Of a stretch of DNA of 64,000 nucleotides, positions 7,734 through 15,086 are shown piece after piece. Every line of letters starts with the position of its first letter. Positions within the stretch are counted from its first letter, which is position 1. The notes beneath the pieces are model-generated. The model had not been told where the DNA came from. It saw only the letters and a list, made by a program, of their open reading frames with translations, and did no database searches. The DNA is taken from positions 62,001 through 126,000 of the forward strand of contig NZ_JNAO01000013.1 of assembly GCF_000760035.1 (NCBI RefSeq). The letters are read 5' to 3'. Source of the stretch: Prochlorococcus marinus str. MIT 9314 (GTDB taxonomy: Bacteria > Cyanobacteriota > Cyanobacteriia > PCC-6307 > Cyanobiaceae). The position numbers and the translations under genes are program-made.

Positions 7734-7928
7734 ATGAAAAGACTTTTTCCTTATATAGCATTTGCATGTTTAACTGGTTTTACGGCTACGAGCGGTTTAC
7801 CAGTTATAGCAGGCGGTTGTAGTAGCCACATGAACAAAAAAGCTGAAATCAAATGTGCTGAAGATGATACTGAGTGTCAAACTGAAAAAGCTGAAAAGTT
7901 TGATTTAAGAGATTCTCTCAAGTCATAA
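7734..7928 (+). CDS. Small secreted protein, 64 aa
   Basis: Signal peptide MKRLFPYIAFACLTGFTATS followed by GLPVIAGGC. The mature part is short and charged with cysteines (GGCSSHMNKK, IKCAEDDTECQTEK). The cysteine in AGGC might suggest a lipobox, but the preceding residues are not a standard L-x-x-C. I recognise this as a recurrent type of small exported protein in picocyanobacteria; function unknown. A 34-aa gene follows by four bases. Confidence 0.6.
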   Translation: MKRLFPYIAFACLTGFTATSGLPVIAGGCSSHMNKKAEIKCAEDDTECQTEKAEKFDLRDSLKS

Positions 7929-7932
7929 AATT

Positions 7933-8037
7933 ATGACTCAAATCAGTTTTTTTATGAACTCTGCCCCAAGAGATTTAATCGAGTTCGTATTCTTTGCTGC
8001 AGTTGGTTTTACTGCAGGATTATTTGGATTAATTTAG
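7933..8037 (+). CDS. Tiny membrane protein, 34 aa
   Basis: One hydrophobic span (LIEFVFFAAVGFTAGLFGLI) after a short polar head MTQISFFMNSAPRD. ATG four bases after the previous stop, probably co-transcribed. Size and shape resemble small photosystem or thylakoid subunits, but I cannot match it to any. Confidence 0.45.
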   Translation: MTQISFFMNSAPRDLIEFVFFAAVGFTAGLFGLI

Positions 8038-8153
8038 TTATAGAAAATTGACCCATTCTTTTTTTCTCCTAACCATTTTAAGTCTTTCTTTCTTTTATGT
8101 GATGGCTTGCTTATGGAGAGATTTAATTAATCAAAAGTAAAAAATATTTTTAA

Positions 8154-8297
8154 TTACCTTTTATAAATAAATTTTTGTATGTCTTCGAATAGATTAGATT
8201 TTGATTTAAAAAATCCATTACTTTTTAAATAAGATTTTCCTTTTTCTATATTTTCAATTCTTTTTTCATAAGAATTTTCATCCAAATTTTTTTTCAT
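8154..8297 (-). CDS. Small hypothetical protein, 47 aa
   Basis: Basic, helical 47-residue frame starting MKKNLDENSYEKRIENIEKG and ending FEDIQKFIYKR. No membrane span. Found by reading the minus strand; no homologue in the window. Confidence 0.4.
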   Translation of the reverse strand: MKKNLDENSYEKRIENIEKGKSYLKSNGFFKSKSNLFEDIQKFIYKR

Positions 8298-8432
8298 AAA
8301 AAAATAGTCGGACTCTTATTCTGAATAATGCTCACAAAAAAGCGGTTACCTTAAATACAAAATTTAAATTCTTTTTTGAATTGCTTCTCATTCAAACTAA
8401 AGATCAAATAAAAAAGTTTCTTACTTAAATTT

Positions 8433-8570
8433 CTAAGAATTTTTTGATATCTTGTTCTTCATGTCCTCAATATTATTAATTAATTTGTCTAACCATTCTG
8501 TATTGTCTTCTGGTTTTAAATATTTAATTTTTGGTTGATTAATTTCAAGAGTCTCAAAATCTCCACTCAT
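8433..8570 (-). CDS. Small protein, 45 aa (NTEWLD family, copy 1)
   Basis: C-terminal half NTEWLDKLINNIEDMKNKIS is almost the same as in the 38-aa gene at 13314 (NTEWLDELINKIESMKNKIS), and shares N-T-x-W-L-D-K-L-I-N with the 35-aa gene at 12409. Three members with unrelated heads and a common amphipathic helix argue for translation. A 33-nt element that also precedes the gene at 15274 lies ~70 bases upstream. Confidence 0.6.
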   Translation of the reverse strand: MSGDFETLEINQPKIKYLKPEDNTEWLDKLINNIEDMKNKISKNS

Positions 8571-8641
8571 AAATTATCCTTTGAATATTTGTTTAACTAC
8601 CTCTTTGTTCTAATTGATTTGATTAAAAAACTGCGTATGTA

Positions 8642-8674
8642 ATGTGTGCGGTTTGAGGAACATTTAGGTACGGA
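8642..8674 (-). repeat. 33-nt upstream element, copy 1
   Basis: ATGTGTGCGGTTTGAGGAAC plus one A (21 bases) is identical to 15488-15508. It is followed in both copies by five variable bases and GTACGGA. Both copies lie 60-75 bases upstream of small minus-strand genes (8433-8570 and 15274-15426), so on the sense strand the element reads TCCGTAC-N5-TGTTCCTCAAACCGC. This position fits a shared promoter, operator or 5' UTR element. Confidence 0.6.
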
Positions 8675-8797
8675 AAGAGGTATGTTTTTTTAGCCATTTA
8701 AATCTATGACTGACCTAAATTAGAAATATGGTTGTCATGAGTCGGTTGCGTTGTTACAACTGAAATCAACCATAAACTTTAAATTGCATTTAATAAA

Positions 8798-8980
8798 ATG
8801 ACTTACTACAGTTGCTTTGATCAAAAGGGAAACATAATTGCTCGCTGTCAGACTAAAGAAGATATAGATGTTCTTAAGAAAATGGGCAGACCAATAATGG
8901 AAATAAAAGAAATGAAAAAAGAGGAATCAGTTGTTTGTTCTTTAACTGGTAGTCCATCCGATTACAACGACGATTATTAA
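8798..8980 (+). CDS. Hypothetical protein, 60 aa
   Basis: MTYYSCFDQKGNIIARC start, then a Lys/Glu-rich helix (KEDIDVLKKMGRPIMEIKEM) and a Ser/Asp tail. Soluble. ATG start; followed four bases later by a 43-aa membrane-peptide gene. No recognised domain. Confidence 0.5.
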   Translation: MTYYSCFDQKGNIIARCQTKEDIDVLKKMGRPIMEIKEMKKEESVVCSLTGSPSDYNDDY

Positions 8981-8984
8981 GAGT

Positions 8985-9116
8985 ATGACTCAAAGATCAC
9001 TTCAATTAAATCAACATGGAAGATCAGTAGTTTTTTTGTTGATTGCATTAAATAGCATTTGTACTTTATTTTCTACTTTTGAAAAAGCATTAACTGATCG
9101 CGAAAGAGCGAGATAA
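8985..9116 (+). CDS. Small membrane protein, 43 aa
   Basis: MTQRSLQLNQHGR head, one hydrophobic span (VVFLLIALNSICTLFSTF) and a charged tail ending DRERAR. ATG four bases after the previous stop, so probably the second gene of a pair. A terminator-like hairpin follows at ~9167. Confidence 0.5.
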   Translation: MTQRSLQLNQHGRSVVFLLIALNSICTLFSTFEKALTDRERAR

Positions 9117-9166
9117 ATTATTTAGTTATTTTTGTATTAACAGTCAATCAATAAAATTTAAGACAT

Positions 9167-9196
9167 AAAAAAAGACCCTTTTACAGGCCTTTTTTT
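9167..9196 (+). terminator. Probable rho-independent terminator
   Basis: AAAAAAAGACCC, a short TTTTACA loop, then GGCCTTTTTTT. The stem is imperfect (one bulge on the 5' arm), but the U-tract is strong and it lies ~50 bases after the 43-aa gene. Confidence 0.5.
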
Positions 9197-9399
9197 AATG
9201 GTGACGACAGAAAGGAGATCTATTTAATAATCAGATTAAGAATTTTCTTAGAAATTAGTTTTGAAAGTAAAAGGGATTACTCACTTCTTCATGCTTTACA
9301 AACGACTTTATTTTTAAGATAGTTCAGAATTAATCCCGAAAGTTTAATTTCTGATTACTTAACTTTCTTTCCGTAAAGATTAGATAAGTTAATTTACCT

Positions 9400-9560
9400 T
9401 GGTATTGCAGACCATGGATTAGTGAAGATCTAGTTGGTCAACCTTGGTCGAGTCGATCACCAGAACTGTCGTATAGATAAGTTAATCGGTCACATATATT
9501 TTGCATGAATCCTTAAGATTGATTTAATCATGATTACATAAATCTTTAATCCTGGGACCA
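9400..9560. ncRNA. Structured-RNA candidate in gene-free stretch
   Basis: Between 9197 and 9585 no gene is visible on either strand. About 9405-9490 is richer in G+C than its surroundings and contains self-complementary words: GACC(9436-) ... GGTC, CCATGG, and CCTTGGTCGAG with GATCACCAG. No terminator was found, and orientation is unknown. Only a candidate for a small RNA or leader. Confidence 0.25.
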
Positions 9561-9585
9561 CATCATCTCTTATCAAGCATTTTAT

Positions 9586-9741
9586 TTAGCCAGAACAAGA
9601 AAAAGCACCTGCAAGAATATTTTTAAAAATTGGTGCTTGACCTAATGCGTATAAGAAGAAAGTGGATGATGCGAGAGTAATAGCTATTTTAGAAGCCCTG
9701 TTAACTTTCAAATTTGAGACTTTTGTAAATGCGGAATTCAT
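9586..9741 (-). CDS. Small membrane protein, 51 aa (duplicated module, copy 1)
   Basis: Starts MNSAFTKVSNLKVNRASKIA, has one hydrophobic span (AITLASSTFFLYALG) and ends AGAFSCSG. A paralogue of identical length is at 16292-16447 with ~44 of 51 residues the same. Both copies are followed upstream by a 65-codon gene, so a two-gene module was duplicated. Function unknown. Confidence 0.65.
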   Translation of the reverse strand: MNSAFTKVSNLKVNRASKIAITLASSTFFLYALGQAPIFKNILAGAFSCSG

Positions 9742-9822
9742 TTTTCATTAATGTACTGAAATTACAGTAGCTGTACAAATAAAATATTCAGCATCAAAAA
9801 TTACCAAAGAATAATTTTATTG

Positions 9823-10020
9823 CTACTGTTGCTGCTCTTGCATTTTTATATGTTCGAATTCTTTTTTAGAAACTATTCTCATTTTGAAATCTGGATATCT
9901 TGTCTTCCACCATTTATTAATTGAAATAGCTACATCCGTTAATTCTTGGGTGCAAATATGAACCCATAAAATCTTAGTTTGTTCTTCTTTATAGAATTCC
10001 CAACTCGAAGGTGAAGCCAT
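9823..10020 (-). CDS. Hypothetical protein, 65 aa (duplicated module, copy 1)
   Basis: 65 residues: SWEFYKEEQTKILWVHIC, then ISINKWWKTRYPDFKMRIVS and a Glu/Gln tail. Soluble, aromatic-rich. The homologous copy at 16524-16727 carries two in-frame stops, so this is the intact one. A phased TCGTGAAC pair lies only 5-23 bases upstream of the start, where it could overlap the ribosome-binding or promoter region. Confidence 0.6.
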   Translation of the reverse strand: MASPSSWEFYKEEQTKILWVHICTQELTDVAISINKWWKTRYPDFKMRIVSKKEFEHIKMQEQQQ

Positions 10021-10024
10021 TAAA

Positions 10025-10245
10025 TCGTGAACATATCGTGAACATTTTTTTATGGGTTTTTGAGATCCATTGCCATGACTATTGGCTCACTTTTCATTAG
10101 CCAGTAATTAATTTCAGTCATGTCAGTTAGTTATAAGAAAATTACAACGTGTGAACGGTGTGAACAGAATACTTAAAAACGTTCAATTCTAGGTTCATTA
10201 TCCATCAAATTTTCTTTTCAGGAAAGTGATGGGTGGTATTGGGGT
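10025..10245 (+). repeat. EVE-derived direct repeat, copy D with extra operator pair
   Basis: Starts with a phased pair TCGTGAAC (10025-10032, 10036-10043), then TTTTTGAGATCCATTGCCAT (from ~10057, shared with copy C), and CTCACTTTTCATTAGCCAGT as in the EVE gene. Then come GTGTGAAC (10149-10156 and 10158-10165; here the phase is 9), CTAGGTTCATTATCCATCAA and GGAAAGTGATGGGTGGTATT. This is the copy closest to the parent at 1630 and the right-hand limit of the repeat family as I see it. No gene is seen from 10246 to 10379. Confidence 0.85.
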
Positions 10246-10379
10246 AAGTCGACTTTTCCAAAATCTATAGATAACGCTTCACAAAATCTTACCAAAATTT
10301 CGAGCTGATTTATCTAATAAATAGGAGTTGTATGCGGGCTTCTATAGCTGGAAGGCAGATCCCCTTATTTTTAAAGAAT

Positions 10380-10556
10380 CTATTGTTGCACCTCTTTTAT
10401 CTTCTTGAGTCTCTCGTATTCAACGTTTAAAACACCTAAACGAAAAGCATCTTTCAATCCTTTTAGACCTTCCATTAGTAGCTTTGCTTCAACAGGAGAA
10501 TGTGACTTCATGTTCAAGAAATCTTTTTGTCAAGATTTGTCATCCCATTTAGTCAT
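10380..10556 (-). pseudogene. 58-codon frame broken by one TGA
   Basis: Reads MTKWDDKS-stop-QKDFLNMKSHSPVEAK and continues to EYERLKKIKEVQQ. The single TGA sits where a tryptophan codon would fit (TGG to TGA). A shorter intact version could start at the internal ATG at 10511, giving 43 residues of Lys/Glu-rich helix. I call it decayed with modest confidence; the short form may still be expressed. Confidence 0.4.
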
Positions 10557-10683
10557 AAAAAAGAGCAGTTTTGTTCCTGTGAGTAATGATCGAATATCAA
10601 TTATCAATTATTTAAAAGTTTAAATATTGCATGTCTATAAATTATTAATCCAGAAACTTATAAAAATTTTCTTAAAAATTCTT

Positions 10684-11400
10684 TTAATAGAATTCTTTCA
10701 TCAATAAATTCCAACCAATTAAATATGCATCTTTATTAAAGGATTCTCTTTGATCACACATAAACCCATGATCAGCTCCTTTAACTTCAACATAAATAAA
10801 TCTCTCTTTAAGTGGATCTACTTTTTTAAATCTTTTTTCAATTAATAATCTGTCTTCTATGGGAATTAAATCATCTGAAGAACCACAAATGAAATTTAAT
10901 TTCCCAGAAACTTTTTCAAGCAAGTCTATGGGAGCAAAATTAGTATCGGTTCTTGGTACTGTGACCCCTGCTCCATAAAAACAAAATGTACTTTCTATTC
11001 CTTTTAATGAAGCAGCAATAAGTGCTGCATGACCTCCAAAACAAAATCCAATAATTGAGATTTTCTTTTTTGGATATTTTTCTTGAACCCAATTTATGGC
11101 TGCAGAAACATCTTTAATAATATTTTTAAAAGTGGTTAAATTTTTATGATGCCTTCCTAATTTCAATTCTTTTTCACTATATCCCAATTCTAATTTTGGA
11201 GCTGTTCTTCCGTAAAGAGGTAATGCTAATACAGGTACTTTTTTTGAGGCTAATTTTTCAGAAAAACTTCTTATCCAGTGATTTATCCCAAAGACCTCTG
11301 GTAAAACTATAGATATATTTTCACAGTCACTACCTGAATCTACCCACCAAGATCTAAGAGGTAAATCACCACTATAAACGTTTGTCCATTCCCTTTTCAT
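10684..11400 (-). CDS. Dienelactone hydrolase family protein
   Basis: 238-residue alpha/beta hydrolase of the dienelactone hydrolase family, cytoplasmic. The nucleophile elbow is GFCFGGHAA (Cys at about residue 119), the acid is in the SSDDLIP segment (about 171-177) and the histidine in GADHGF (about 208-213): a Cys-Asp-His triad in the family order. The usual substrates are cyclic esters or lactones, but the natural substrate here is unknown. ATG start, normal length, single-gene unit. The adjoining 11401-11706 shows no gene. Confidence 0.85.
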   Translation of the reverse strand: MKREWTNVYSGDLPLRSWWVDSGSDCENISIVLPEVFGINHWIRSFSEKLASKKVPVLALPLYGRTAPKLELGYSEKELKLGRHHKNLTTFKNIIKDVSAAINWVQEKYPKKKISIIGFCFGGHAALIAASLKGIESTFCFYGAGVTVPRTDTNFAPIDLLEKVSGKLNFICGSSDDLIPIEDRLLIEKRFKKVDPLKERFIYVEVKGADHGFMCDQRESFNKDAYLIGWNLLMKEFY

Positions 11401-11706
11401 TTGTTTTAAGTAAAAATTTTTGCGGAAAAAAGAGGTTTATTCCTCTAAGTTTTAATTGACTTTCAATGTAAATTTTCCTTATTCAATTTTATAAATTAAA
11501 TCTTAAATTTAGTAGAGAAACTTATATGGAACTCGTTTTATATAAGTTATGTAAATTGAATAAAGTAGTCTTTTTTACCAATTTAATATACCTGTTGTTG
11601 AATAAATATATTTGTCCTTGAAAAGCTCCTAAAAATTACTTTTTCTTGAAATAAAGATTGACAAGACATTTATAAAAAAAACTTTTATAAAACATTAACT
11701 TCTTTT
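11401..11706. other. Gene-free stretch, nothing supported
   Basis: AT-rich DNA between the divergent hydrolase and 104-aa genes. It should contain both promoters; TTGACA at ~11659 lies upstream of the 104-aa gene but I see no convincing -10 partner at standard spacing. No ORF, repeat or strong hairpin. Confidence 0.4.
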
Positions 11707-12021
11707 ATGAATATGTTTCTAACCAACAAGACTCGTTTAAAAATTAAAGATATCGTAAAGAGAATTTCATTAGATGAACCTGTCGCATTAGAAGAAAGAA
11801 TTTATGTAGAAAAGTTTGCAAAACATAATTCAACTGTATGGACATGGCTTAAGAAGGCTAATAGCTTGAGGAGATATGGCAAACAAAAATCAGATGGAAT
11901 AAATGGGCTTATCCAAAATCTTGGCCTTGATGGTTTAGAGACTGAAAATCATTTCGATCCCAAAAATGATGATCTTGCTGATTGGTTTAGTGGATCTCCT
12001 GATTGGGTGAGGAGGAGTTAA
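11707..12021 (+). CDS. Conserved picocyanobacterial protein, 104 aa
   Basis: 104 residues: a basic helical N-terminus, EERIYVEKFAKHNSTVWTWL (about 35-54), RRYGKQ, GINGLIQNLGLDGLE and a final DWFSGSPDWVRRS. No signal peptide or membrane span. The composition and C-terminal tryptophan motif look conserved across marine picocyanobacteria. Function unknown. Confidence 0.7.
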   Translation: MNMFLTNKTRLKIKDIVKRISLDEPVALEERIYVEKFAKHNSTVWTWLKKANSLRRYGKQKSDGINGLIQNLGLDGLETENHFDPKNDDLADWFSGSPDWVRRS

Positions 12022-12048
12022 GTGCTCTTATTTTAAAATAAATTCAAA

Positions 12049-12219
12049 TTAATAATGAAAAAAGGGAACTTCCTTAACTTGTCTTAGAGCATAATCACAA
12101 ATTCCGAATTGCATACATTCCATTTGAGCATCAGTTAGTTTTCTCTCAATTGATAACTTATCAAACAAATCACCAAATGCATGTCGAATTTTATTTTTAA
12201 TCAGATTTCCGTAAGTCAT
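12049..12219 (-). CDS. Small hypothetical protein, 56 aa
   Basis: 56 residues starting MTYGNLIKNKIRHAFGDLFD, with two cysteines (MECMQFGICDYALRQ) and ending PFFHY. The reading frame is clean and preceded by a GGGGGT-type purine run (AAAAAAGGGGG upstream on the sense strand). No family recognised. Confidence 0.5.
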   Translation of the reverse strand: MTYGNLIKNKIRHAFGDLFDKLSIERKLTDAQMECMQFGICDYALRQVKEVPFFHY

Positions 12220-12408
12220 AATTACCCCCTTTTTTAGAAGTTATTTAGTATTGGTTATATTAAAGAATCAAGAGTTTTAATACCTAAAATATAAATCTTA
12301 AATACATCAGTTTTAAAATATTTCACTTTATTTATAATCAGTATTTTTGCTCTAGGAAATTTCAATCATCACCACTAAATTGTACTCACTGATTGAGGTA
12401 TACACTTC

Positions 12409-12516
12409 ATGAGTACGTTCAAAACGAAATACTTTAAAAAAACAAAAAAGATTAACAACACTCTTTGGTTGGATAAATTAATTAATCAACTTGAAAAAAA
12501 ATCAAAGGGAGTCTGA
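12409..12516 (+). CDS. Small basic protein, 35 aa (NTEWLD family, copy 2)
   Basis: MSTFKTKYFKKTKKI head and NTLWLDKLINQLEKKSKGV tail; the tail aligns with the genes at 8433 and 13314. The head MST is shared with copy 3. Three bases separate its stop codon from the ATG of the next gene, so the two are probably co-transcribed. Confidence 0.5.
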   Translation: MSTFKTKYFKKTKKINNTLWLDKLINQLEKKSKGV

Positions 12517-12518
12517 TC

Positions 12519-12683
12519 ATGAATACATTTAGAAATAAACAATTCAAAAATGAATTAGATCCCAAGTATGCCTTCTATGATTGTCTTCGTAGTTGCGAAA
12601 TTAAGAGTAATTCTGAAAAGTCTTTGGAAGAATGCGTCGAAAATTGTGAACCTAGTCCATTACCAAAGATTCTCAATGGCTAA
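12519..12683 (+). CDS. Twin CX3C small protein, 54 aa (copy 1)
   Basis: Two CX3C motifs, YDCLRSC (near residue 21) and EECVENC (near 37), separated by 12 residues: a helical hairpin pattern of the kind stabilised by disulfides or metal. A relative is at 30480-30689 (FECITEC ... QECITRC). No signal peptide. Function unknown; the paired cysteines and the paralogue support coding. Confidence 0.55.
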   Translation: MNTFRNKQFKNELDPKYAFYDCLRSCEIKSNSEKSLEECVENCEPSPLPKILNG

Positions 12684-12760
12684 AAATAGGAATTTAAACT
12701 CTATTCAATGCCTATTGTGCCGTTATAAGGTTTTTATATAAGTTTAAGGAGGTTTATCTT

Positions 12761-12919
12761 ATGACCAACCTTGCAATTGAGCTACTTCTTCTAATTATAT
12801 TTTTAGTTAATTTTGGAACGATCCTTACCGCTAAAATTTATTCTCAATCAGTAAAAGAAATTCAACGTAAGAGGTTATTTTGTAGTGAATCTTTAAGAAA
12901 CCGATATTTTGTTTTTTAA
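12761..12919 (+). CDS. Small membrane protein, 52 aa
   Basis: One N-terminal hydrophobic span (LAIELLLLIIFLVNFGTIL), then a polar basic tail. A strong Shine-Dalgarno sequence, AAGGAGG, lies 7 bases before the ATG, unusual for this AT-rich region and good evidence for translation. Confidence 0.6.
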   Translation: MTNLAIELLLLIIFLVNFGTILTAKIYSQSVKEIQRKRLFCSESLRNRYFVF

Positions 12920-13313
12920 TAAATTAATTCCAAACTAATAACTCTCAAACTAGAGCTCTAATATTAAAGTTAAAGCCCACCAAAACTAAAAATAAGGTGT
13001 ATAAGGTACTTTTGTTTTTAATGAATCTCCGTAGTAACTTTCAGCTGACTTTAATAGGATCCAATAAATAAAATTCAGAAATGATTTTTCCATAGGAACA
13101 TCTATACCTTTACTAATTCAAATCAGAATTTCAAATAAAAACATCGTAGAAAATACTTAACTGAAGAGATTTAGATTTTCTTAGTTAATTTGTGATGGTT
13201 AGGTTTGTATGAAATGCTACTAAAGCTTGTTTTATCATCGATTTGGTAATATTCCTTATTGATTCCTTTAATTTCTGAAGATATATTAAATAAACTATAA
13301 AAGTAAGAAATTT
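12920..13313. other. Gene-free stretch, nothing supported
   Basis: About 390 bases of AT-rich DNA with only very short frames (16 codons at 13021). No repeat, strong hairpin or promoter stands out. Confidence 0.4.
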
Positions 13314-13430
13314 ATGAGTACTCAAAAAAACCAAAGCCATAAAAGACAAGAGCAAAATAATACAGAATGGTTAGATGAATTAATCAATAAGATTGAAAGC
13401 ATGAAAAACAAAATATCAAATACTTATTAA
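13314..13430 (+). CDS. Small protein, 38 aa (NTEWLD family, copy 3)
   Basis: MSTQKNQSHKRQEQN head and NTEWLDELINKIESMKNKIS tail, 17 of 20 tail positions identical to the gene at 8433. A clean rho-independent terminator begins 23 bases after the stop, supporting an independent transcript. Confidence 0.6.
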   Translation: MSTQKNQSHKRQEQNNTEWLDELINKIESMKNKISNTY

Positions 13431-13452
13431 TCATTCTTCTAAATTTGTTATC

Positions 13453-13486
13453 AAGTCAGCTTGTAGTTTTCTAGGCTGACTTTTTT
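13453..13486 (+). terminator. Rho-independent terminator
   Basis: Perfect 8-bp stem AAGTCAGC / GCTGACTT, 14-base loop, then a T run. Ends the 38-aa gene; its 3' arm overlaps the last codons of the convergent LOG gene. Confidence 0.8.
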
Positions 13487-14334
13487 GATGATTTGATAAT
13501 TTTCCATGCTTCTGATGCAGTGTCTGCATATTGGAAAAGATTTAAATGTTCATCTTCAATTAATCCAAGATCAGCTAAATATTCAAAGTTAATTATCTTA
13601 TTCCAATACTCTCTACCAAAAAGTATGATTGGGATTTTAGTTTTCATTCCTGTTTGACAAAGTGTCAATAGTTCAAATAATTCATCTAGTGTTCCAAAAC
13701 CTCCAGGAAAAAATACGGCAGCTACTGATCGCATAACAAAATGGATCTTTCTTAATGCAAAATAATTAAATTTAAAGCAAAGGCCGGGAGTTATAAAAGC
13801 ATTTGGTATTTGTTCATTAGGGAGGCTTATATTTAACCCTATAGACTTACAATTTGCTTCAAATGCACCTCTATTAGCAGCTTCCATAATTCCTGGCCCC
13901 CCACCTGTAACAATCACATGAGAATTACAGTTTTTATTTTGATTATTAATTGAAGCAATTTTAGAAAACTCCCTCGCAGATTGATAGTAATTACTCATTA
14001 GAAGCAAATTTTCTAATCTATTTAAATTTCGTTTTAGAAGTATCGATTTATGATTTTTTTTAATTAATTCTTTTAAATTTTCAATTCTCTTTTTTGTATT
14101 TGATTCCTCTGCAATGCTTGCCCCTCCAAAAATAATTATGGTTGAAAGAATTTTATTTTCTTCAAGGATTAAATCTGGTTTAGTAATCTCAAGAAGCATT
14201 CTAACTCCACGCATTTCATTTCGGCTTAATAGGCCAATATCTTCGTGAGCCAATTTATAAGTATCTGAATTAATAATTAAATTCAGGTTTTTAAAATTAT
14301 TACTATGGGATATATGTTTTTTCATTTCAAACAA
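13471..14334 (-). CDS. LOG family protein (Rossmann nucleotide-binding)
   Basis: 287 residues. The LOG-family signatures are both present: VTGGGPGIMEAANRGA (about 143-158) and PGGFGTLDELFELLTLCQTG (about 210-229). LOG proteins are phosphoribohydrolases that release free base from nucleoside 5'-monophosphates (cytokinin activation in plants); the bacterial role is usually unknown. A ~95-residue N-terminal helical extension precedes the Rossmann core. Its start overlaps the upstream cupin-like gene by 8 bases, so they form an operon. Confidence 0.85.
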   Translation of the reverse strand: MFEMKKHISHSNNFKNLNLIINSDTYKLAHEDIGLLSRNEMRGVRMLLEITKPDLILEENKILSTIIIFGGASIAEESNTKKRIENLKELIKKNHKSILLKRNLNRLENLLLMSNYYQSAREFSKIASINNQNKNCNSHVIVTGGGPGIMEAANRGAFEANCKSIGLNISLPNEQIPNAFITPGLCFKFNYFALRKIHFVMRSVAAVFFPGGFGTLDELFELLTLCQTGMKTKIPIILFGREYWNKIINFEYLADLGLIEDEHLNLFQYADTASEAWKIIKSSKKSA

Positions 14335-14845
14335 GAGTTTTAACTTTTCTTTCTAGAGGATTAAAATAAACTCTTTTGATTTTGTTATTTTCGTAAATCC
14401 AATAAACAGGCGGACTTTTTCTTGCCTTAATTAAATTAATTTTGTCTAATTTTTGAGGGATAAATTCTTTAGCAGGATCAAAAAAATTATCTCTTTTGGG
14501 TTGGTTTAAAACAATACTACCTTTTTTCCCTGAGATAGATCTGTGATAAGTTCCTATAGGAATTTCTAATGCTCCCATAGATCTATTTAAATAAATCACA
14601 TGATGAGGTTCATCCCAGGAAGGATTTATTAAAACAAATTTCCTTTCTCCAGTGATAACTAAATTGTGGTCAATTTGATGATTGTGAACGTAATATTGCT
14701 CATCTTTTAAATCATCTGGAGGAGATATAGCTTCCCCAGAATGGATCACAACATCAGAACCATTAGAACTATCTATGCCTGCATCAAAGAATGTGACTTT
14801 TGGAGTCTCTCTAAAAATATTTATTGGGAAGAATCTTAATTCCAT
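14327..14845 (-). CDS. Cupin-like conserved protein, 172 aa
   Basis: 172 residues of predicted beta-roll: QYYVHNHQIDHNLVITGERK (about 51-70) and LEIPIGTYHRSISG (about 93-106) resemble the two histidine-bearing strands of a cupin or sugar 3,5-epimerase-like fold. No signal peptide. Precedes the LOG gene with an 8-base overlap. The fold is an inference from motif spacing; the substrate is unknown. Confidence 0.6.
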   Translation of the reverse strand: MELRFFPINIFRETPKVTFFDAGIDSSNGSDVVIHSGEAISPPDDLKDEQYYVHNHQIDHNLVITGERKFVLINPSWDEPHHVIYLNRSMGALEIPIGTYHRSISGKKGSIVLNQPKRDNFFDPAKEFIPQKLDKINLIKARKSPPVYWIYENNKIKRVYFNPLERKVKTLV

Positions 14846-14924
14846 AGTGCTAACTCCCTTTTAGAAAATTTATAAATACTAATAAAAATTTATTTACTTT
14901 TAAAAAACAGCTATTTTTTGATTT

Positions 14925-15071
14925 CTAATTGCAACAAACCAAGCAATCCTCTTGATTTGGATAATCCATACATTCTTTGTTTAAGGTTTCTTCTAAGAAA
15001 TCTACTTTTTTAACATAATCAAGATCTTTTAATTCTTTTTTTGGAACCGTGAACTGAGTTTGTAGTTTCAT
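14925..15071 (-). CDS. Small Cys-tail protein, 48 aa (copy 1)
   Basis: 48 residues: charged helix KKELKDLDYVKKVDFLEETL, then NKECMDYPNQEDCLVCCN. The C-terminal pattern N-K-E-C-x3-P-x4-C-x3-C recurs in the gene at 15274 (NKECREHPSNNHCKIFC), suggesting a small metal-binding or disulfide module. No signal peptide. Confidence 0.55.
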   Translation of the reverse strand: MKLQTQFTVPKKELKDLDYVKKVDFLEETLNKECMDYPNQEDCLVCCN

Positions 15072-15086
15072 TTTCTATTCTCCTAA

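Noticed and set aside
9823-10020. Assigning the 65-aa protein to DUF1651
   Set aside because: Length and aromatic content are suggestive, but I could not match the family's core motif with confidence.
1866-10245. Classic transposon, prophage or integron
   Set aside because: No transposase, integrase, terminal inverted repeat, phage structural gene or attC-like palindrome is visible; only direct repeats are supported.
10405-10623. 72-aa frame on the + strand
   Set aside because: It is the antisense of the 10380-10556 frame, has Ser/Phe/Lys-rich shadow composition, no ribosome-binding site and no coherent domain.
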